Shown piece after piece: positions 19,510 to 33,957 of a DNA stretch of 64,000 nucleotides. Location of the stretch: positions 310,001-374,000 of the forward strand of contig SVOB01000002.1 of NCBI GenBank assembly GCA_015066565.1, given 5' to 3'. The notes beneath the pieces were generated by a model. That model was not told the DNA's origin and did not search any database. It worked only from the letters and a program-made list of their open reading frames with translations. Position numbers and translations under genes: made by a program. Positions within the stretch are counted from its first letter, which is position 1. Each line of letters starts with the position of its first letter. Source of the DNA: Oscillospiraceae bacterium (GTDB lineage Bacteria; Bacillota; Clostridia; Oscillospirales; Acutalibacteraceae).

Positions 19510-20993
19510 TACGCCTTGTGACCTCCTACCTGTTCGTTTCTTTCCTTGGCGGTTGCGCCCTCTTCAAAATTCATTCCTTTAAGAATTGCGTTTTTTCCGA
19601 ATTTATCCTTAATCGAAATAACCGCCTGCTGAATTTTCTTTTCCTTTTCAATGGCTTCGTTTTGCTCTTCCTTTTCCTTATCCCTTTTTTCGTAGTCGGT
19701 GAACAAATCCATCTGTTCAAACTGTTCTTTGTCTTTAAGGCTTTTTTCGGGTAAAACCCGATTGGCAACAACATACATCCGCCTTACTGTATATTGTCTG
19801 TCAACAATTCTGTCAAAAAGCTTTATGACCGCGTCAGTAATAATTTTTGTTGACGAGGTATACATATTGAGGTTAATCGAGCCGTGGGCGGATTTCGGCG
19901 TTTTTCTTCCGTAACGGTCAATTTCGCTTTCGCTGACGTTTTTTGTGTTTTCAATATCGTAGCCTACCGTCAGCACCATCTGGTCGGTGACAAGCCCTTT
20001 TTTAACTAAGTCAAGCACAAGGTTGTCCGTCATTTCACGGACGATAAGCCTTGCCTTTTCAAACGGGTATGGTGAGGACAGAACCTGACCGAGACTTAAG
20101 CTGTTGCTTTCGGGAACATAGCTTTTTATATCCGACATACGGCAGGGCTCATAACCCCAGGCGTGGTCTATAAGAAGCTCGGCGTTTATTCCGAACAGCT
20201 TATACAGCTTATCCTCGTTTTCTATCGAACAGCGGGCAACGTCGCCCATTGTATACATTCCGTTGTTCGCAAGTCTTGTGGCATAGCCCTTTCCTACACG
20301 CCAGAAATCCGTAATCGGAGTGTGTTCCCAGAGTTGTTTTCTATAACTCATTTCGTCAAGTTCGGCTATTCTTACGCCGTCCTTGTCGGCGGGAATATGC
20401 TTTGCAACAATATCCATGGCGATTTTGCAAAGGTACATATTTGTTCCTATGCCCGCCGTGGCTGTAATTCCCGTTGAAGAAAGCACGTCACGAATCATAG
20501 TCATAGCTAATTCGTGAGCAGTTTTCTTATAGGTTTTAAGATAATTCGTTGCGTCAATAAAAACCTCGTCAACCGAATAGACGTGAATATCCTCAGGCGC
20601 AATATATTTTAAATAGATGTTATAAATATTCGTGCTGATTTCCATATATCTCGCCATCTGAGGCGGAGCGACAATGTAATCAAGCTCAAGCGCGGGGTTG
20701 CTTTCAAGCTCGTCAGCGAAAACGGATTTCCCCGCCAGTTTGTTTTTAGGCGCTAATGAACGGCGAAGCGAATTGACTTCACGAACTTTTTCAACAACCT
20801 CAAAAAGCCTTGCCCGCCCCGGTATGCCGTGTTTTTTCAATGAGGGTGAAACGGCGAGGCAAATCGTCTTTTCCGTGCGGCTCTGGTCAGCCACGACAAG
20901 ATTTGTGTTAAGCGGGTCTAACCCACGCTCGACACATTCAACCGAAGCGTAGAAGGATTTTAAGTCTATAGCGATGTAAGTGCGCCCGTCCAT
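19509..20993 (-). CDS. Y-family DNA polymerase (UmuC/DinB-like)
   Basis: YIAIDLKSFYASVECVERGLDPLNTNLVVAD, VYSVDEVFIDATNYL, GIGTNMYLCKIAMDIVAKH. Confidence 0.92.
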   Translation of the reverse strand: MDGRTYIAIDLKSFYASVECVERGLDPLNTNLVVADQSRTEKTICLAVSPSLKKHGIPGRARLFEVVEKVREVNSLRRSLAPKNKLAGKSVFADELESNPALELDYIVAPPQMARYMEISTNIYNIYLKYIAPEDIHVYSVDEVFIDATNYLKTYKKTAHELAMTMIRDVLSSTGITATAGIGTNMYLCKIAMDIVAKHIPADKDGVRIAELDEMSYRKQLWEHTPITDFWRVGKGYATRLANNGMYTMGDVARCSIENEDKLYKLFGINAELLIDHAWGYEPCRMSDIKSYVPESNSLSLGQVLSSPYPFEKARLIVREMTDNLVLDLVKKGLVTDQMVLTVGYDIENTKNVSESEIDRYGRKTPKSAHGSINLNMYTSSTKIITDAVIKLFDRIVDRQYTVRRMYVVANRVLPEKSLKDKEQFEQMDLFTDYEKRDKEKEEQNEAIEKEKKIQQAVISIKDKFGKNAILKGMNFEEGATAKERNEQVGGHKA

Positions 20994-21010
20994 TTTTTCA
21001 CCTCGCCTTT

Positions 21011-21028
21011 ATTATAGCACATTTGTTC
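21011..21028 (-). promoter_or_regulatory. Candidate LexA-like box GAACAAATGTGC adjacent to TATAAT -10 of the Y-polymerase operon
   Basis: 7 of 8 defined positions of GAACN4GTTC, directly next to TATAAT on the minus strand. Confidence 0.4.
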
Positions 21029-21114
21029 TTTTATTTAAATAGTCAATCGACATAATATTATTGACAATAATTATATCGTGTGTTATTTTTTAGAAAAAAC
21101 GAGAGGTGAAAAAT

Positions 21115-21600
21115 ATGAAAACAGCAGTAGTGTTCTATTCAATGAGCGGTAATGTTAAAAATACCGCCGAAAAAATTGCAGAAACAGTTTCAGCCGACTT
21201 AATCGAATTAAAGCCTGAAAAGACATACCCCGACAAGGGCTTTAAAAAATTCTTCTGGGGCGGAAAAAGCGCCGTAATGGGTGAAAAGCCTGCGCTTATG
21301 CCCTATTCGTTTGAGGCAGGGGAGTATGACAGAATTGTTTTCGGTTTTCCCGTTTGGGCTTCAACCTTTGCCCCTCCGATAAGGACGTTTGTCGAGGATA
21401 ACAGACAACTTCTTGAAAATAAAAAAATATCCGCCTTTACCTGTATGAGCGGTAGCGGCGGCGAAAAAGCGATTTCAAAGCTCAAAGACTTTCTGAAAAC
21501 AGATTCTCTTGAATCGGAATTGATTCTTATTGACCCCAAGGACAAACCGTCAGTTGAGAATGATGAAAAAATCGCTTCATTCTGTGAAAAACTCGGTTAA
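21115..21600 (+). CDS. Flavodoxin family protein
   Basis: VVFYSMSGNVKNTAEKIAE, FGFPVWASTFAPPI; ATG 21115 with SD gagaggtg. Confidence 0.88.
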   Translation: MKTAVVFYSMSGNVKNTAEKIAETVSADLIELKPEKTYPDKGFKKFFWGGKSAVMGEKPALMPYSFEAGEYDRIVFGFPVWASTFAPPIRTFVEDNRQLLENKKISAFTCMSGSGGEKAISKLKDFLKTDSLESELILIDPKDKPSVENDEKIASFCEKLG

Positions 21601-21674
21601 CACCCCAACTCAACCGTTAGTTTGTTTACTTTTATAATAATTCGTGATACCGTTTAGTCGAGGAGGCGAGGAAA

Positions 21675-22292
21675 ATGAATCAGCAAAAAACAGGACGGTT
21701 CATTTCGTCACTTAGAAAAGAAAAGGGACTTACCCAGTCGGCGCTCGCAGAAAAACTCGGCATAACCGACAGGGCGGTTTCAAAATGGGAAACGGGCAAA
21801 AGCCTGCCCGATGCGGCGATTATGCTTGAATTATGCAAAATACTCGGCATAAACGTAAACGAATTATTATCAGGGGAGAGGTTGGAAATGACAAACTACA
21901 ATGAAATGGCGGAAAAAAATCTTCTCGAAATGAAAAAGCAAAAGGAGCAGACAGACAGAAGGCTTTTAAGAATTGAAATTGTAATAGGGCTTCTGATAAG
22001 CGTAGTATTTTTTGCGCTGATATTTATTGCTTCATTTGCACAGATTGAGGATTGGCTGAGAATAACGCTTATTATAACCGGCTTTATTCCGTTTGCCATA
22101 ATGTTACCGTTTGCAATCAGGATTGAACAGACGGCGGGCTATTATGAATGTCAGAAATGCGGCAACAGATATATTCCGAAGTATTCAAGCGTGCTTTTTG
22201 CTATGCACGTCAACAGAACAAGATATATGAAATGCCCGAAATGTAATCAGAGAAGCTGGCAGAAAAAGGTTATTTCAAAGGAAGCAGAATAA
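21675..22292 (+). CDS. XRE-family regulator with two TM segments and C-terminal zinc ribbon
   Basis: KGLTQSALAEKLGITDRAVSKWETGKSLPD; TM pair; CQKCGN...CPKCNQ. Confidence 0.9.
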   Translation: MNQQKTGRFISSLRKEKGLTQSALAEKLGITDRAVSKWETGKSLPDAAIMLELCKILGINVNELLSGERLEMTNYNEMAEKNLLEMKKQKEQTDRRLLRIEIVIGLLISVVFFALIFIASFAQIEDWLRITLIITGFIPFAIMLPFAIRIEQTAGYYECQKCGNRYIPKYSSVLFAMHVNRTRYMKCPKCNQRSWQKKVISKEAE

Positions 22293-22344
22293 TTTAAAGG
22301 GGCGGGAAAAACTCCCGCCCTACCGATTAATTTTTCAATTGACA

Positions 22345-22442
22345 TTTGTAGGGGTTGGCGTCCCCGACAACCCGTTGTCTGTTTACGGACAATTTGCCGT
22401 TAAAACGGCAAACGGGAGGGTGCAGAGACCCTCCCCTACAAA
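22345..22442. repeat. 98-bp MITE-like element with TIR TTTGTAGGGG/CCCCTACAAA
   Basis: 10-bp perfect terminal inverted repeats plus internal hairpins. Confidence 0.65.
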
Positions 22443-22511
22443 ATAATTGCGTTGATTATCAAGTTGTGTAGGGGCGGGCTTCCACGCCCGCCCGAAAAAA
22501 TATTGATTTAA

Positions 22512-22597
22512 CGGGACGTCGAGGTTACGGCTTCGCCATTACCCTTTTGTCACTTCGTGACATTTCCCCTATCAGGGGAATCTTCGCCGTCCCCTAC
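22512..22597 (-). repeat. Dispersed structured repeat, copy B
   Basis: Reverse complement aligns almost end to end with 35275..35358. Confidence 0.85.
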
Positions 22598-22701
22598 GAT
22601 TGCATTTGAATTTTTATCATCCCGTAGGGGCGAGTATCACTCGTCCGTTTGTTATATAAATCCTTTATGCTGTCCGGTGAAGTATCTCGTCTCGGCTCGA
22701 T

Positions 22702-22855
22702 GTGAAATATTTGTCTTGGGACAAACGTGAAATTTTGCGATAAATCGCAAAGTGAAATGAAATAAATCTATCCACGCCCGCAGGCATTTCACACGCCGAA
22801 GGCGTATTTCACGCCCGAAGGGCATTTCACAAATCCCGACAGGGATTTATTTCAC
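22702..22855. repeat. Hairpin cluster punctuated by GTGAAAT (x3) / ATTTCAC (x4)
   Basis: GTGAAAT at 22702, 22727, 22752; ATTTCAC at 22786, 22806, 22824, 22849; hairpins between consecutive heptamers. Confidence 0.9.
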
Positions 22856-22856
22856 T

Positions 22857-22889
22857 AAAAAAGGACTTGCCTAAGCAAGTCCTTTTTTA
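22857..22889 (-). terminator. Terminator for tRNA-Ser
   Basis: AAAAAGGACTTGC-TTAG-GCAAGTCCTTTTTT on minus strand. Confidence 0.9.
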
Positions 22890-22893
22890 CTTA

Positions 22894-22978
22894 CGGAGAG
22901 TTAGGGATTCGAACCCTAGGTACATTTCTGTACACAGCATTTCGAGTGCTGCACCTTCGACCACTCGGACAACTCTCC
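22894..22978 (-). tRNA. tRNA-Ser (anticodon CGA)
   Basis: GGAGAGTTGTCCGAGTGGTCGAAGG..., anticodon loop CTCGAAA, long variable arm, GGTTCGAATCC T-loop. Confidence 0.95.
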
Positions 22979-23269
22979 GTGTTTGCTTGAATATTCTATC
23001 AAATAGCGCTCTGTTTGTCAATGAAAAAGAATTGAAAAATAATTTTTCTTTTCTTTGAAATACCTATTGACTTTTTGACAGACCCCGATTATAATATTAC
23101 AATCCATAATAATGGAGAGATATGCGCTTTTGCGATTTTTGAGGGTTTTAAATTTCTCTTTTTTAGCAAAAATTAAGCATATTTTACCTAACTTTTTAGT
23201 CATTTTACCTTTATATATATGTATCGGTTTGATGATTAAGACAAAATAACGGACGGAGAGTGATAAGCT

Positions 23270-26200
23270 ATGGTAAATGTTAAACCTATCCAGCTTGGAA
23301 CAAACACCCGTATGACCTTCTCGAAAATCAATGAGGTAATGAAGATGCCTAACCTTATTGAAATTCAGAAGAAGTCCTATCAGGATTTCATTGAAAAGGG
23401 TCTTCACGAGGTGTTTAGAGACATTGCAGAGATTACCGATTACACAGGTAACCTTGTGCTTGAGTTCATTGATTACAGAATGGACGAAAAGCCGAAGTAT
23501 ACCGTTAAGGAGTGTAAGGAGCGTGACGCAACTTACGCTGCTCCCCTGAGAGTAACCGCACGTCTTCTCAATAAGGAGACAGGTGAAATTAAAGAGAGCG
23601 AAGTTTATATGGGCGACTTCCCGCTCATGACCGAAAGCGGTACTTTCGTAATCAACGGCGCTGAGCGTGTTATTATTTCACAGCTCGTGCGTTCACCCGG
23701 CGTTTACTTTGATATGACGCATGACAAAACAGGTAAAGAATTGTATTCGGCTACCGTTATCCCGAACAGAGGCGCATGGCTTGAATATGAAACAGACCTT
23801 AACGATTTAGCTTACGTCCGTATTGATAAAAACAAGAAGATTCTTATTACAACCTTTGTAAGAGCGCTCGGACTTTCTTCAAATGCCGATATTCTTGAAT
23901 TCTTCGGTAATGACGACAGAATCAAGGCTACTCTTGAAAAGGATACAACAATCAATGTTGAGCAGGCTCTCATCGAGGTTTATAAAAAGCTTCGTCCCGG
24001 CGAGCCTCCGACGCTTGAAACTGCTCAGAGCTATCTTGACGGTCTTCTTTTTGACCCCCACAGATACGACATCTCAAGAGTCGGCAGATATAAGTACAAT
24101 AAAAAGCTCTGCCTTAGCGCAAGAATTAACGGCTGTAAGGCAACTGAGCCTATCATCGCTCCTCTTACCGGCGAGGTACTCGCTGACGAGGGCGATACAA
24201 TTACAAAGGAACTCGCTTACGCTATTGAGCAGGCAGGCATCAGCTCGGTAGTAGTTGAAAAAGAGGGTGTCAAGGTAAAGGTCGTTTCGAGCGGCATGGT
24301 TGACATCGGCGAGTACGTTCCCTTTACCGAAGACGAGCTTGAAGAAATCGGCGTAAACGAGAAGGTAAGATTTTCGGTTCTCGCCGAAATTCTTGAGAAA
24401 TGCGGCGACGATAAGAAGGCTCTCTATGAGGAACTGAAGGTCAGATGCGACGACCTTATTCCGAAGCACATTATTGTTGACGATATTCTCGCTTCAATTT
24501 CCTATATGAACGGTATTGCTTCGGGCGTCGGCGTTACAGACGATATCGACCACCTGAGCAACAGACGTATCCGTCAGGTAGGCGAGCTTCTTCAGAACCA
24601 GGTACGTATCGGCTTCTCAAGAATGGAAAGAATGGTCAAGGAGAGAATGACTCTTCAGGCGCAGGACGCCGACAAGACTCCCGCAGCTCTTATTAACGCA
24701 AGACCCGTTATGGCTGCTATTAAAGAGTTCTTCGGTTCTTCACCGCTGTCTCAGTTCATGGACCAGACCAACCCTCTTGCAGAGCTTACTCATAAGAGAA
24801 GACTTTCAGCCCTCGGCCCCGGCGGTTTGTCGAGAGACCGCGCCGGTTTCGAGGTTCGTGACGTTCACTATTCTCACTACGGACGTATGTGCCCGATTGA
24901 GACTCCCGAAGGCCCGAACATCGGCCTTATCTCTTACCTTGCAACTTTCGCAAGAATTAATAAGTATGGCTTCATCGAAGCTCCGTTCCGCAGAATCGAT
25001 AAGGAAACGGGCGTAGTTCTTGATGAGGTTGACTATATGACAGCCGACGTTGAGGACGATTTCATCGTTGCTCAGGCTAACGAGCCCCTCGACGAGAACG
25101 GCAGATTCGTCCGCAAGAAAGTCAACGCACGTCACCGCGACGGCTTCCTTGAAATCGAAGGAAGCAAGGCTGACTATATGGACGTTTCGCCGAAGATGGT
25201 TGTTTCCGTTGCTACGGCTATGATTCCCTTCCTTGAGAACGACGACGCAAACCGCGCCCTTATGGGTTCTAACATGCAGCGTCAGGCAGTTCCGCTTCTT
25301 AAAACGGAGTCGCCGATTGTCGGTACGGGTATGGAATATAAAGCGGCAGTTGACTCCGGCGTTGTCGTACTCGCTAAGCACGACGGCGTTGTTAAGAGCG
25401 TAAGCGCTGATAAGATTGAGATTGAGATTGCCAAGAAGGAAATCGAAACCTACGAGCTTATTAAGTATATGCGTTCCAACCAGGGCACTTGCATTAACCA
25501 GAGACCTATCGTTTCAAAGGGTCAGAAGGTTAAGGCGGGCGACGTAATCGCCGACGGCCCTGCAACAAGCAACGGTGAAATTTCACTCGGTAAGAACGCC
25601 CTTATCGGCTTTATGACCTGGGAAGGTTATAACTACGAGGACGCTGTTCTTATCAACGAAAACCTTGTAAGAAACGATACCTATACTTCAATCCATATTG
25701 AAGAATATGACCTCGAGGCGAGAGATACAAAGCTCGGACCCGAGGAAATCACGAGAGATATTCCCAACGTCGGTGAAGAAAACCTTGCCGACCTCGATGA
25801 AAACGGAATTATCCGTATCGGCGCCGAGGTACATTCGGGCGATATCCTTGTTGGTAAGGTTACGCCCAAGGGCGAAACCGAGCTTACCGCTGAAGAGAGA
25901 CTTCTTCGCGCTATCTTCGGCGAAAAGGCGAGAGAGGTTCGTGATACCTCACTTCGCGTTCCTCACGGCGAATACGGTATCGTTGTTAATGTTGAAGTAT
26001 TCACAAGAGAAAACAGCGACGAGCTCAACCCCGGCGTAAACAAGGTTGTTCGTTGCTATATCGCCCAGAAGAGAAATCTTAATGTCGGCGATAAGATGGC
26101 GGGACGTCACGGTAACAAGGGCGTTGTTTCGAGAATTCTTCCTCCTGAAGATATGCCCTTCCTTGACGACGGTACTCCGCTTGATATAGTTCTTAACCCG

Positions 26201-26977
26201 TTGGGCGTTCCGTCCCGAATGAATATCGGTCAGGTACTTGAGGTACATCTCGGCTTCGCTTACAGAAAGCTCGGTCAGAAGATTGCTACTCCCGTATTTG
26301 ACGGCGCTCACGAGGAAGATATAAGAGAAGCTCTTAAGGAAGCCGGTTACAGAGAAGACGGTAAGTCAATTCTTACCGACGGACGTACAGGCCGTAAGTT
26401 TGATAACCCCGTAACAGTCGGCGTTATGTACTTCCTTAAGCTGTTACACCTTGTTGACGATAAGATTCACGCCCGTTCAACAGGCCCGTATTCGCTCGTT
26501 ACTCAGCAGCCCCTCGGCGGTAAAGCCCAGTTCGGCGGCCAGCGTTTCGGTGAGATGGAGGTTTGGGCGCTTGAGGCTTACGGCGCGGCTTATACTCTTC
26601 AGGAAATCCTGACGGTTAAGTCGGACGATGTAGTCGGTCGTGTTAAGACTTACGAATCAATCGTTAAGGGACTTAATGTTCCGAAGCCCGGTGTTCCCGA
26701 GTCGTTCAAGGTTCTTATTAAGGAAATGCAGTCACTCGGTCTTGACGTAAGAGTACTTGATAAGGATGACAATGAAATTGACCTTCGTCAGAACTTTGAT
26801 GATGAAATCGGTAACCTTCCGCCCGTAGACGCAGATGCGTTCCAGACAGTTAACGACGCAAGCCTTGATGACGGCTTCGTTGCTGACGGCGAGGACGCTG
26901 ACGACTATTCGGACAGCGACGGTTACGAAGATGATTATTCACGTGATGACGACGATTACTATTCAGACGAAGAATAA
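23270..26977 (+). CDS. rpoB: DNA-directed RNA polymerase beta subunit
   Basis: 1235 aa; [61 protein letters not shown]. Confidence 0.99.
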   Translation: MVNVKPIQLGTNTRMTFSKINEVMKMPNLIEIQKKSYQDFIEKGLHEVFRDIAEITDYTGNLVLEFIDYRMDEKPKYTVKECKERDATYAAPLRVTARLLNKETGEIKESEVYMGDFPLMTESGTFVINGAERVIISQLVRSPGVYFDMTHDKTGKELYSATVIPNRGAWLEYETDLNDLAYVRIDKNKKILITTFVRALGLSSNADILEFFGNDDRIKATLEKDTTINVEQALIEVYKKLRPGEPPTLETAQSYLDGLLFDPHRYDISRVGRYKYNKKLCLSARINGCKATEPIIAPLTGEVLADEGDTITKELAYAIEQAGISSVVVEKEGVKVKVVSSGMVDIGEYVPFTEDELEEIGVNEKVRFSVLAEILEKCGDDKKALYEELKVRCDDLIPKHIIVDDILASISYMNGIASGVGVTDDIDHLSNRRIRQVGELLQNQVRIGFSRMERMVKERMTLQAQDADKTPAALINARPVMAAIKEFFGSSPLSQFMDQTNPLAELTHKRRLSALGPGGLSRDRAGFEVRDVHYSHYGRMCPIETPEGPNIGLISYLATFARINKYGFIEAPFRRIDKETGVVLDEVDYMTADVEDDFIVAQANEPLDENGRFVRKKVNARHRDGFLEIEGSKADYMDVSPKMVVSVATAMIPFLENDDANRALMGSNMQRQAVPLLKTESPIVGTGMEYKAAVDSGVVVLAKHDGVVKSVSADKIEIEIAKKEIETYELIKYMRSNQGTCINQRPIVSKGQKVKAGDVIADGPATSNGEISLGKNALIGFMTWEGYNYEDAVLINENLVRNDTYTSIHIEEYDLEARDTKLGPEEITRDIPNVGEENLADLDENGIIRIGAEVHSGDILVGKVTPKGETELTAEERLLRAIFGEKAREVRDTSLRVPHGEYGIVVNVEVFTRENSDELNPGVNKVVRCYIAQKRNLNVGDKMAGRHGNKGVVSRILPPEDMPFLDDGTPLDIVLNPLGVPSRMNIGQVLEVHLGFAYRKLGQKIATPVFDGAHEEDIREALKEAGYREDGKSILTDGRTGRKFDNPVTVGVMYFLKLLHLVDDKIHARSTGPYSLVTQQPLGGKAQFGGQRFGEMEVWALEAYGAAYTLQEILTVKSDDVVGRVKTYESIVKGLNVPKPGVPESFKVLIKEMQSLGLDVRVLDKDDNEIDLRQNFDDEIGNLPPVDADAFQTVNDASLDDGFVADGEDADDYSDSDGYEDDYSRDDDDYYSDEE

Positions 26978-27018
26978 TCAACCTTTATCAAATTATTAAG
27001 GAAGAAGGGCAACTGACA

Positions 27019-30546
<3,528 letters not shown>

Positions 30547-30572
30547 TCCAAATTCAATTAATAAAAAAAGAC

Positions 30573-30612
30573 TTGACAAGCTAAGGTTTTTAGTGATAAA
30601 ATCTTAGCTTGT
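30573..30612 (+). promoter_or_regulatory. Promoter TTGACA-N18-TAAAAT embedded in inverted repeat ACAAGCTAAG/CTTAGCTTGT
   Basis: 10-bp perfect arms at 30576-30585 and 30603-30612. Confidence 0.65.
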
Positions 30613-30692
30613 GCGGGTCTGTAAATCCGCATTTTAGGTGTTTACGGGGTTTTCCCGTTTTCATAAAATTTAAGAAAAGGAGGAAACTGAAC

Positions 30693-31115
30693 TTGCCAAC
30701 CTTTAATCAGCTTGTACGCAACGGCAGACAGACCGTTGAAAAGAAGTCAAAGGCTCCGGCTCTTGGTAAGGGTTTTAACTCTAAGAAAAATGTCATGACT
30801 GACAAGAACTCTCCCCAGAAGAGAGGCGTTTGCACAGTCGTTAAGACAGACACACCCAAGAAGCCTAACTCTGCACTTCGTAAGCTTGCCAGAGTTCGTC
30901 TGACAAACGGTATTGAGGTTTCTGCTTACATCCCCGGCGTCGGCCACAACCTTCAGGAGCACAGCGTTGTTCTTATCAGGGGCGGACGTGTTAAGGATTT
31001 GCCCGGTGTTCGTTACCACATTATCCGCGGTACGCTTGATACTCAGGGCGTAACAGGCAGAATGCAGAGCCGTTCAAAGTACGGTGCAAAGAGGCCGAAA
31101 AAAGCTGCAAAGTAA
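30693..31115 (+). CDS. rpsL: 30S ribosomal protein S12 (TTG start)
   Basis: [25 protein letters not shown] aaggagg upstream of TTG 30693. Confidence 0.97.
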   Translation: MPTFNQLVRNGRQTVEKKSKAPALGKGFNSKKNVMTDKNSPQKRGVCTVVKTDTPKKPNSALRKLARVRLTNGIEVSAYIPGVGHNLQEHSVVLIRGGRVKDLPGVRYHIIRGTLDTQGVTGRMQSRSKYGAKRPKKAAK

Positions 31116-31266
31116 TTTGAAGCTGAAAAATTAAGACAGAATCTATCATCAAAAGTCAAAGCGCTATTGGTGTTATTATATTATATATAGTATACGCCTC
31201 GCCTTGACACCACGGGTTTTGTCACCGAGTACCTATGATATCATCAATATGAAGGAGGGAAGTGCT

Positions 31267-31737
31267 GTGCCAAGAAGAGGCCAGATCGCAAAACGTGATG
31301 TTTTGCCCGATCCACTTTACAATTCAAAACGTGTCACACGCCTTATCAACAGTGTTATGCTTGACGGTAAAAAGGGCGTAGCTCAGAAGATCGTTTACGA
31401 AGCTTTTGAGATTATCGCTGAAAAGACCGGCAAGGAGCCGTTGGAGGTTTTTGACGCAGCTATGGAAAACGTTATGCCGGTTCTTGAGGTTAAGGCTCGC
31501 CGTATCGGCGGCGCTACCTATCAGGTACCGCTTGAGGTTCGTCCCGAAAGAAGAGAAACTCTCGGTCTTCGCTGGATAACTCTCTATGCCCGTCAGCGTT
31601 CGGAAAGAACAATGAAGGAGCGTCTTGCTAACGAAATCATGGATGCTGTCAACGAGACAGGTTCCGCATATAAGAAGCGTGAAGACACTCACAAGATGGC
31701 AGAAGCGAACAAGGCTTTTGCACACTTCAGATATTAA
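31267..31737 (+). CDS. rpsG: 30S ribosomal protein S7 (GTG start)
   Basis: [29 protein letters not shown] ggaggg upstream of GTG 31267. Confidence 0.97.
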   Translation: MPRRGQIAKRDVLPDPLYNSKRVTRLINSVMLDGKKGVAQKIVYEAFEIIAEKTGKEPLEVFDAAMENVMPVLEVKARRIGGATYQVPLEVRPERRETLGLRWITLYARQRSERTMKERLANEIMDAVNETGSAYKKREDTHKMAEANKAFAHFRY

Positions 31738-31775
31738 TCGTTATCTGAATTTATTTAACCTAATTGGAGGACTAT

Positions 31776-33857
31776 ATGCCACGTAAGGTATCTTTAGAGA
31801 AAACCAGAAACATTGGTATTATGGCCCACATAGACGCAGGTAAGACCACTACTACCGAAAGAATTCTTTTCTATACAGGTAGAACTCACAAAATAGGTGA
31901 GACTCATGACGGCGACGCCGTTATGGACTGGATGGCTCAGGAGCAGGAGAGAGGTATTACTATTACTTCTGCTGCTACCACCTGTTTTTGGAAGGACCAT
32001 CGTATCAATATTATCGACACACCCGGTCACGTTGACTTTACTGTTGAGGTTCAGCGTTCATTACGTGTACTCGACGGTTCAGTAACCGTTCTGTGCGCCA
32101 AGGGCGGCGTCGAGCCTCAGTCTGAAACCGTTTGGCGTCAGGCTGACGAATACCATGTTCCCCGTATGATTTACGTCAATAAGATGGACATTATGGGCGC
32201 GGACTTTTTCAGAGTTCTTAACATGGTAGAAGAGCGTTTTAACTGCAATCCCGTACCGATTCAGCTTCCTATCGGCGCTGAGGCTACGTTCAAGGGCATT
32301 GTTGACCTGGTTGCTATGGACGCAGAAGTTTATTATGACGATCTTGGTAAGGACGTAAGACACGAGCCTATCCCCGAGGATATGGTTGACCTTGCCAATG
32401 AATACCGTGAGAAGCTCATTGAGGCTATTGCCGAACAGGATGACGCTCTTATGGAAAAATACTTCAACGGCGAAGAAATCACTGTTGAAGAGATTAAATC
32501 AACAATCCGTAAGGCAACTATTGCCAACGCTATGGTTCCGATCTGCTGCGGTACCTCTTACCGTAACAAGGGTGTTCAGCCGTTGCTTGACGCTATTGTT
32601 GACTATATGCCCGCCCCGACAGACGTTGAGGCTATCAAGGGCGTAAATCCCGATACTGACGAAGAGGAAGTAAGACATTCTTCCGACGACGAGCCTTTTG
32701 CAGCTCTTGCTTTCAAGATTGCTACTGACCCGTATGTTGGTAAGCTTTGCTTCTTCAGAGTTTATTCGGGTACCGTAAACGCAGGCGCAACCGTTCTTAA
32801 CGCGGTTAAGGATAGCCGTGAAAGACTCGGCCGTATCCTGCAGATGCACGCAAATCACAGAGAAGATATTGAAACCGTTTACGCAGGCGATATTGCGGCT
32901 GCAGTAGGTCTTAAGAACACCACAACAGGTGATACTCTCTGCGACGAAAAGCATCCCGTTATTCTTGAATCAATGAATTTCCCGGAGCCTGTTATCCGTG
33001 TCGCTATTGAGCCCAAGACCAAAGCAGGTCAGGAAAAGATGGGTATCGCTCTTCAGAAGCTTGCTGAAGAAGACCCCACCTTCAAGTGCTACACTGACGA
33101 AGAAACAGGCCAGACTATTATCGCCGGTATGGGTGAATTACACCTTGAAATTATCGTTGACAGAATGCTTCGTGAATTTAAGGTTGAGGCTAACGTAGGT
33201 AAACCTCAGGTTGCTTACCGTGAGACTATCCGTAAGCCTGCGTCATCCGATACGAAGTATGCCCGTCAGTCAGGCGGTAAAGGTCAGTACGGTCATTGTA
33301 AGATTAACATTGAACCCAACCCCGGTAAGGGCTATGAGTTCGTTAATAACATTGTCGGCGGCGCTATTCCCAAGGAATATATCGAGCCCGTTAATCAGGG
33401 TATCCAGGGCGCTATGCAGTCAGGCGTACTCGCAGGCTACAATATGGTCGACATCAAGGTAACACTTTACGACGGTTCATATCACGAGGTAGACTCCTCT
33501 GAAATGGCGTTCAAGATTGCCGGTTCAATGGCTCTTAAAGACGCCGCCAAGAAGGCTGACCCCGTTCTTCTTGAGCCGATTATGAAGGTAGTTGTTATCG
33601 TTCCCGAAGAGTATATGGGCGACGTTATCGGCGACCTTAACTCACGCCGTGGCGAAATCCAGGGCTTTGAGGACAGAAGCGGCGGAATTAAGCAGATTAA
33701 TTCCCGTGTTCCGCTTTCGGAAATGTTCGGCTACGCTACCGACCTTCGCTCGAAAACACAGGGCAGAGGACAGTATGTAATGGAACCCGACGGTTATAAA
33801 GAGGTTCCGAAGTCAATTTCCGAAAAGATTATCAGCGATAAATCCAAAAAAGACTGA
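31776..33857 (+). CDS. fusA: Elongation factor G
   Basis: [37 protein letters not shown] ttggagg. Confidence 0.98.
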   Translation: MPRKVSLEKTRNIGIMAHIDAGKTTTTERILFYTGRTHKIGETHDGDAVMDWMAQEQERGITITSAATTCFWKDHRINIIDTPGHVDFTVEVQRSLRVLDGSVTVLCAKGGVEPQSETVWRQADEYHVPRMIYVNKMDIMGADFFRVLNMVEERFNCNPVPIQLPIGAEATFKGIVDLVAMDAEVYYDDLGKDVRHEPIPEDMVDLANEYREKLIEAIAEQDDALMEKYFNGEEITVEEIKSTIRKATIANAMVPICCGTSYRNKGVQPLLDAIVDYMPAPTDVEAIKGVNPDTDEEEVRHSSDDEPFAALAFKIATDPYVGKLCFFRVYSGTVNAGATVLNAVKDSRERLGRILQMHANHREDIETVYAGDIAAAVGLKNTTTGDTLCDEKHPVILESMNFPEPVIRVAIEPKTKAGQEKMGIALQKLAEEDPTFKCYTDEETGQTIIAGMGELHLEIIVDRMLREFKVEANVGKPQVAYRETIRKPASSDTKYARQSGGKGQYGHCKINIEPNPGKGYEFVNNIVGGAIPKEYIEPVNQGIQGAMQSGVLAGYNMVDIKVTLYDGSYHEVDSSEMAFKIAGSMALKDAAKKADPVLLEPIMKVVVIVPEEYMGDVIGDLNSRRGEIQGFEDRSGGIKQINSRVPLSEMFGYATDLRSKTQGRGQYVMEPDGYKEVPKSISEKIISDKSKKD

Positions 33858-33957
33858 TATTTTTATTAAAAGTATTGATTTTTTGCTAAATAATTGGTAA
33901 AATATCAAACGGCAACAAAACAATATGTTTTTCCCAAAATAAAGGAGGAATTTCTCA

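Noticed and set aside
19306-19521. 71-aa plus-strand ORF
   Set aside because: Antisense to the small YolD-like gene, which has recognisable conserved motifs and operon context.
22702-22855. CRISPR-like array
   Set aside because: Repeats are only 7 bp, change orientation halfway, and the 'spacers' are themselves palindromes; no cas genes nearby.
22867-23058. 63-aa plus-strand ORF
   Set aside because: Runs across the tRNA-Ser gene and its terminator; the RVRDSNPRYISVHSISSAAPSTTRTT stretch is antisense tRNA.
23018-26311. Several long antisense ORFs (e.g. 23018..23407, 24806..25381, 25949..26311) over rpoB
   Set aside because: Shadow frames in strongly codon-biased housekeeping genes; no SD and no recognisable domains.
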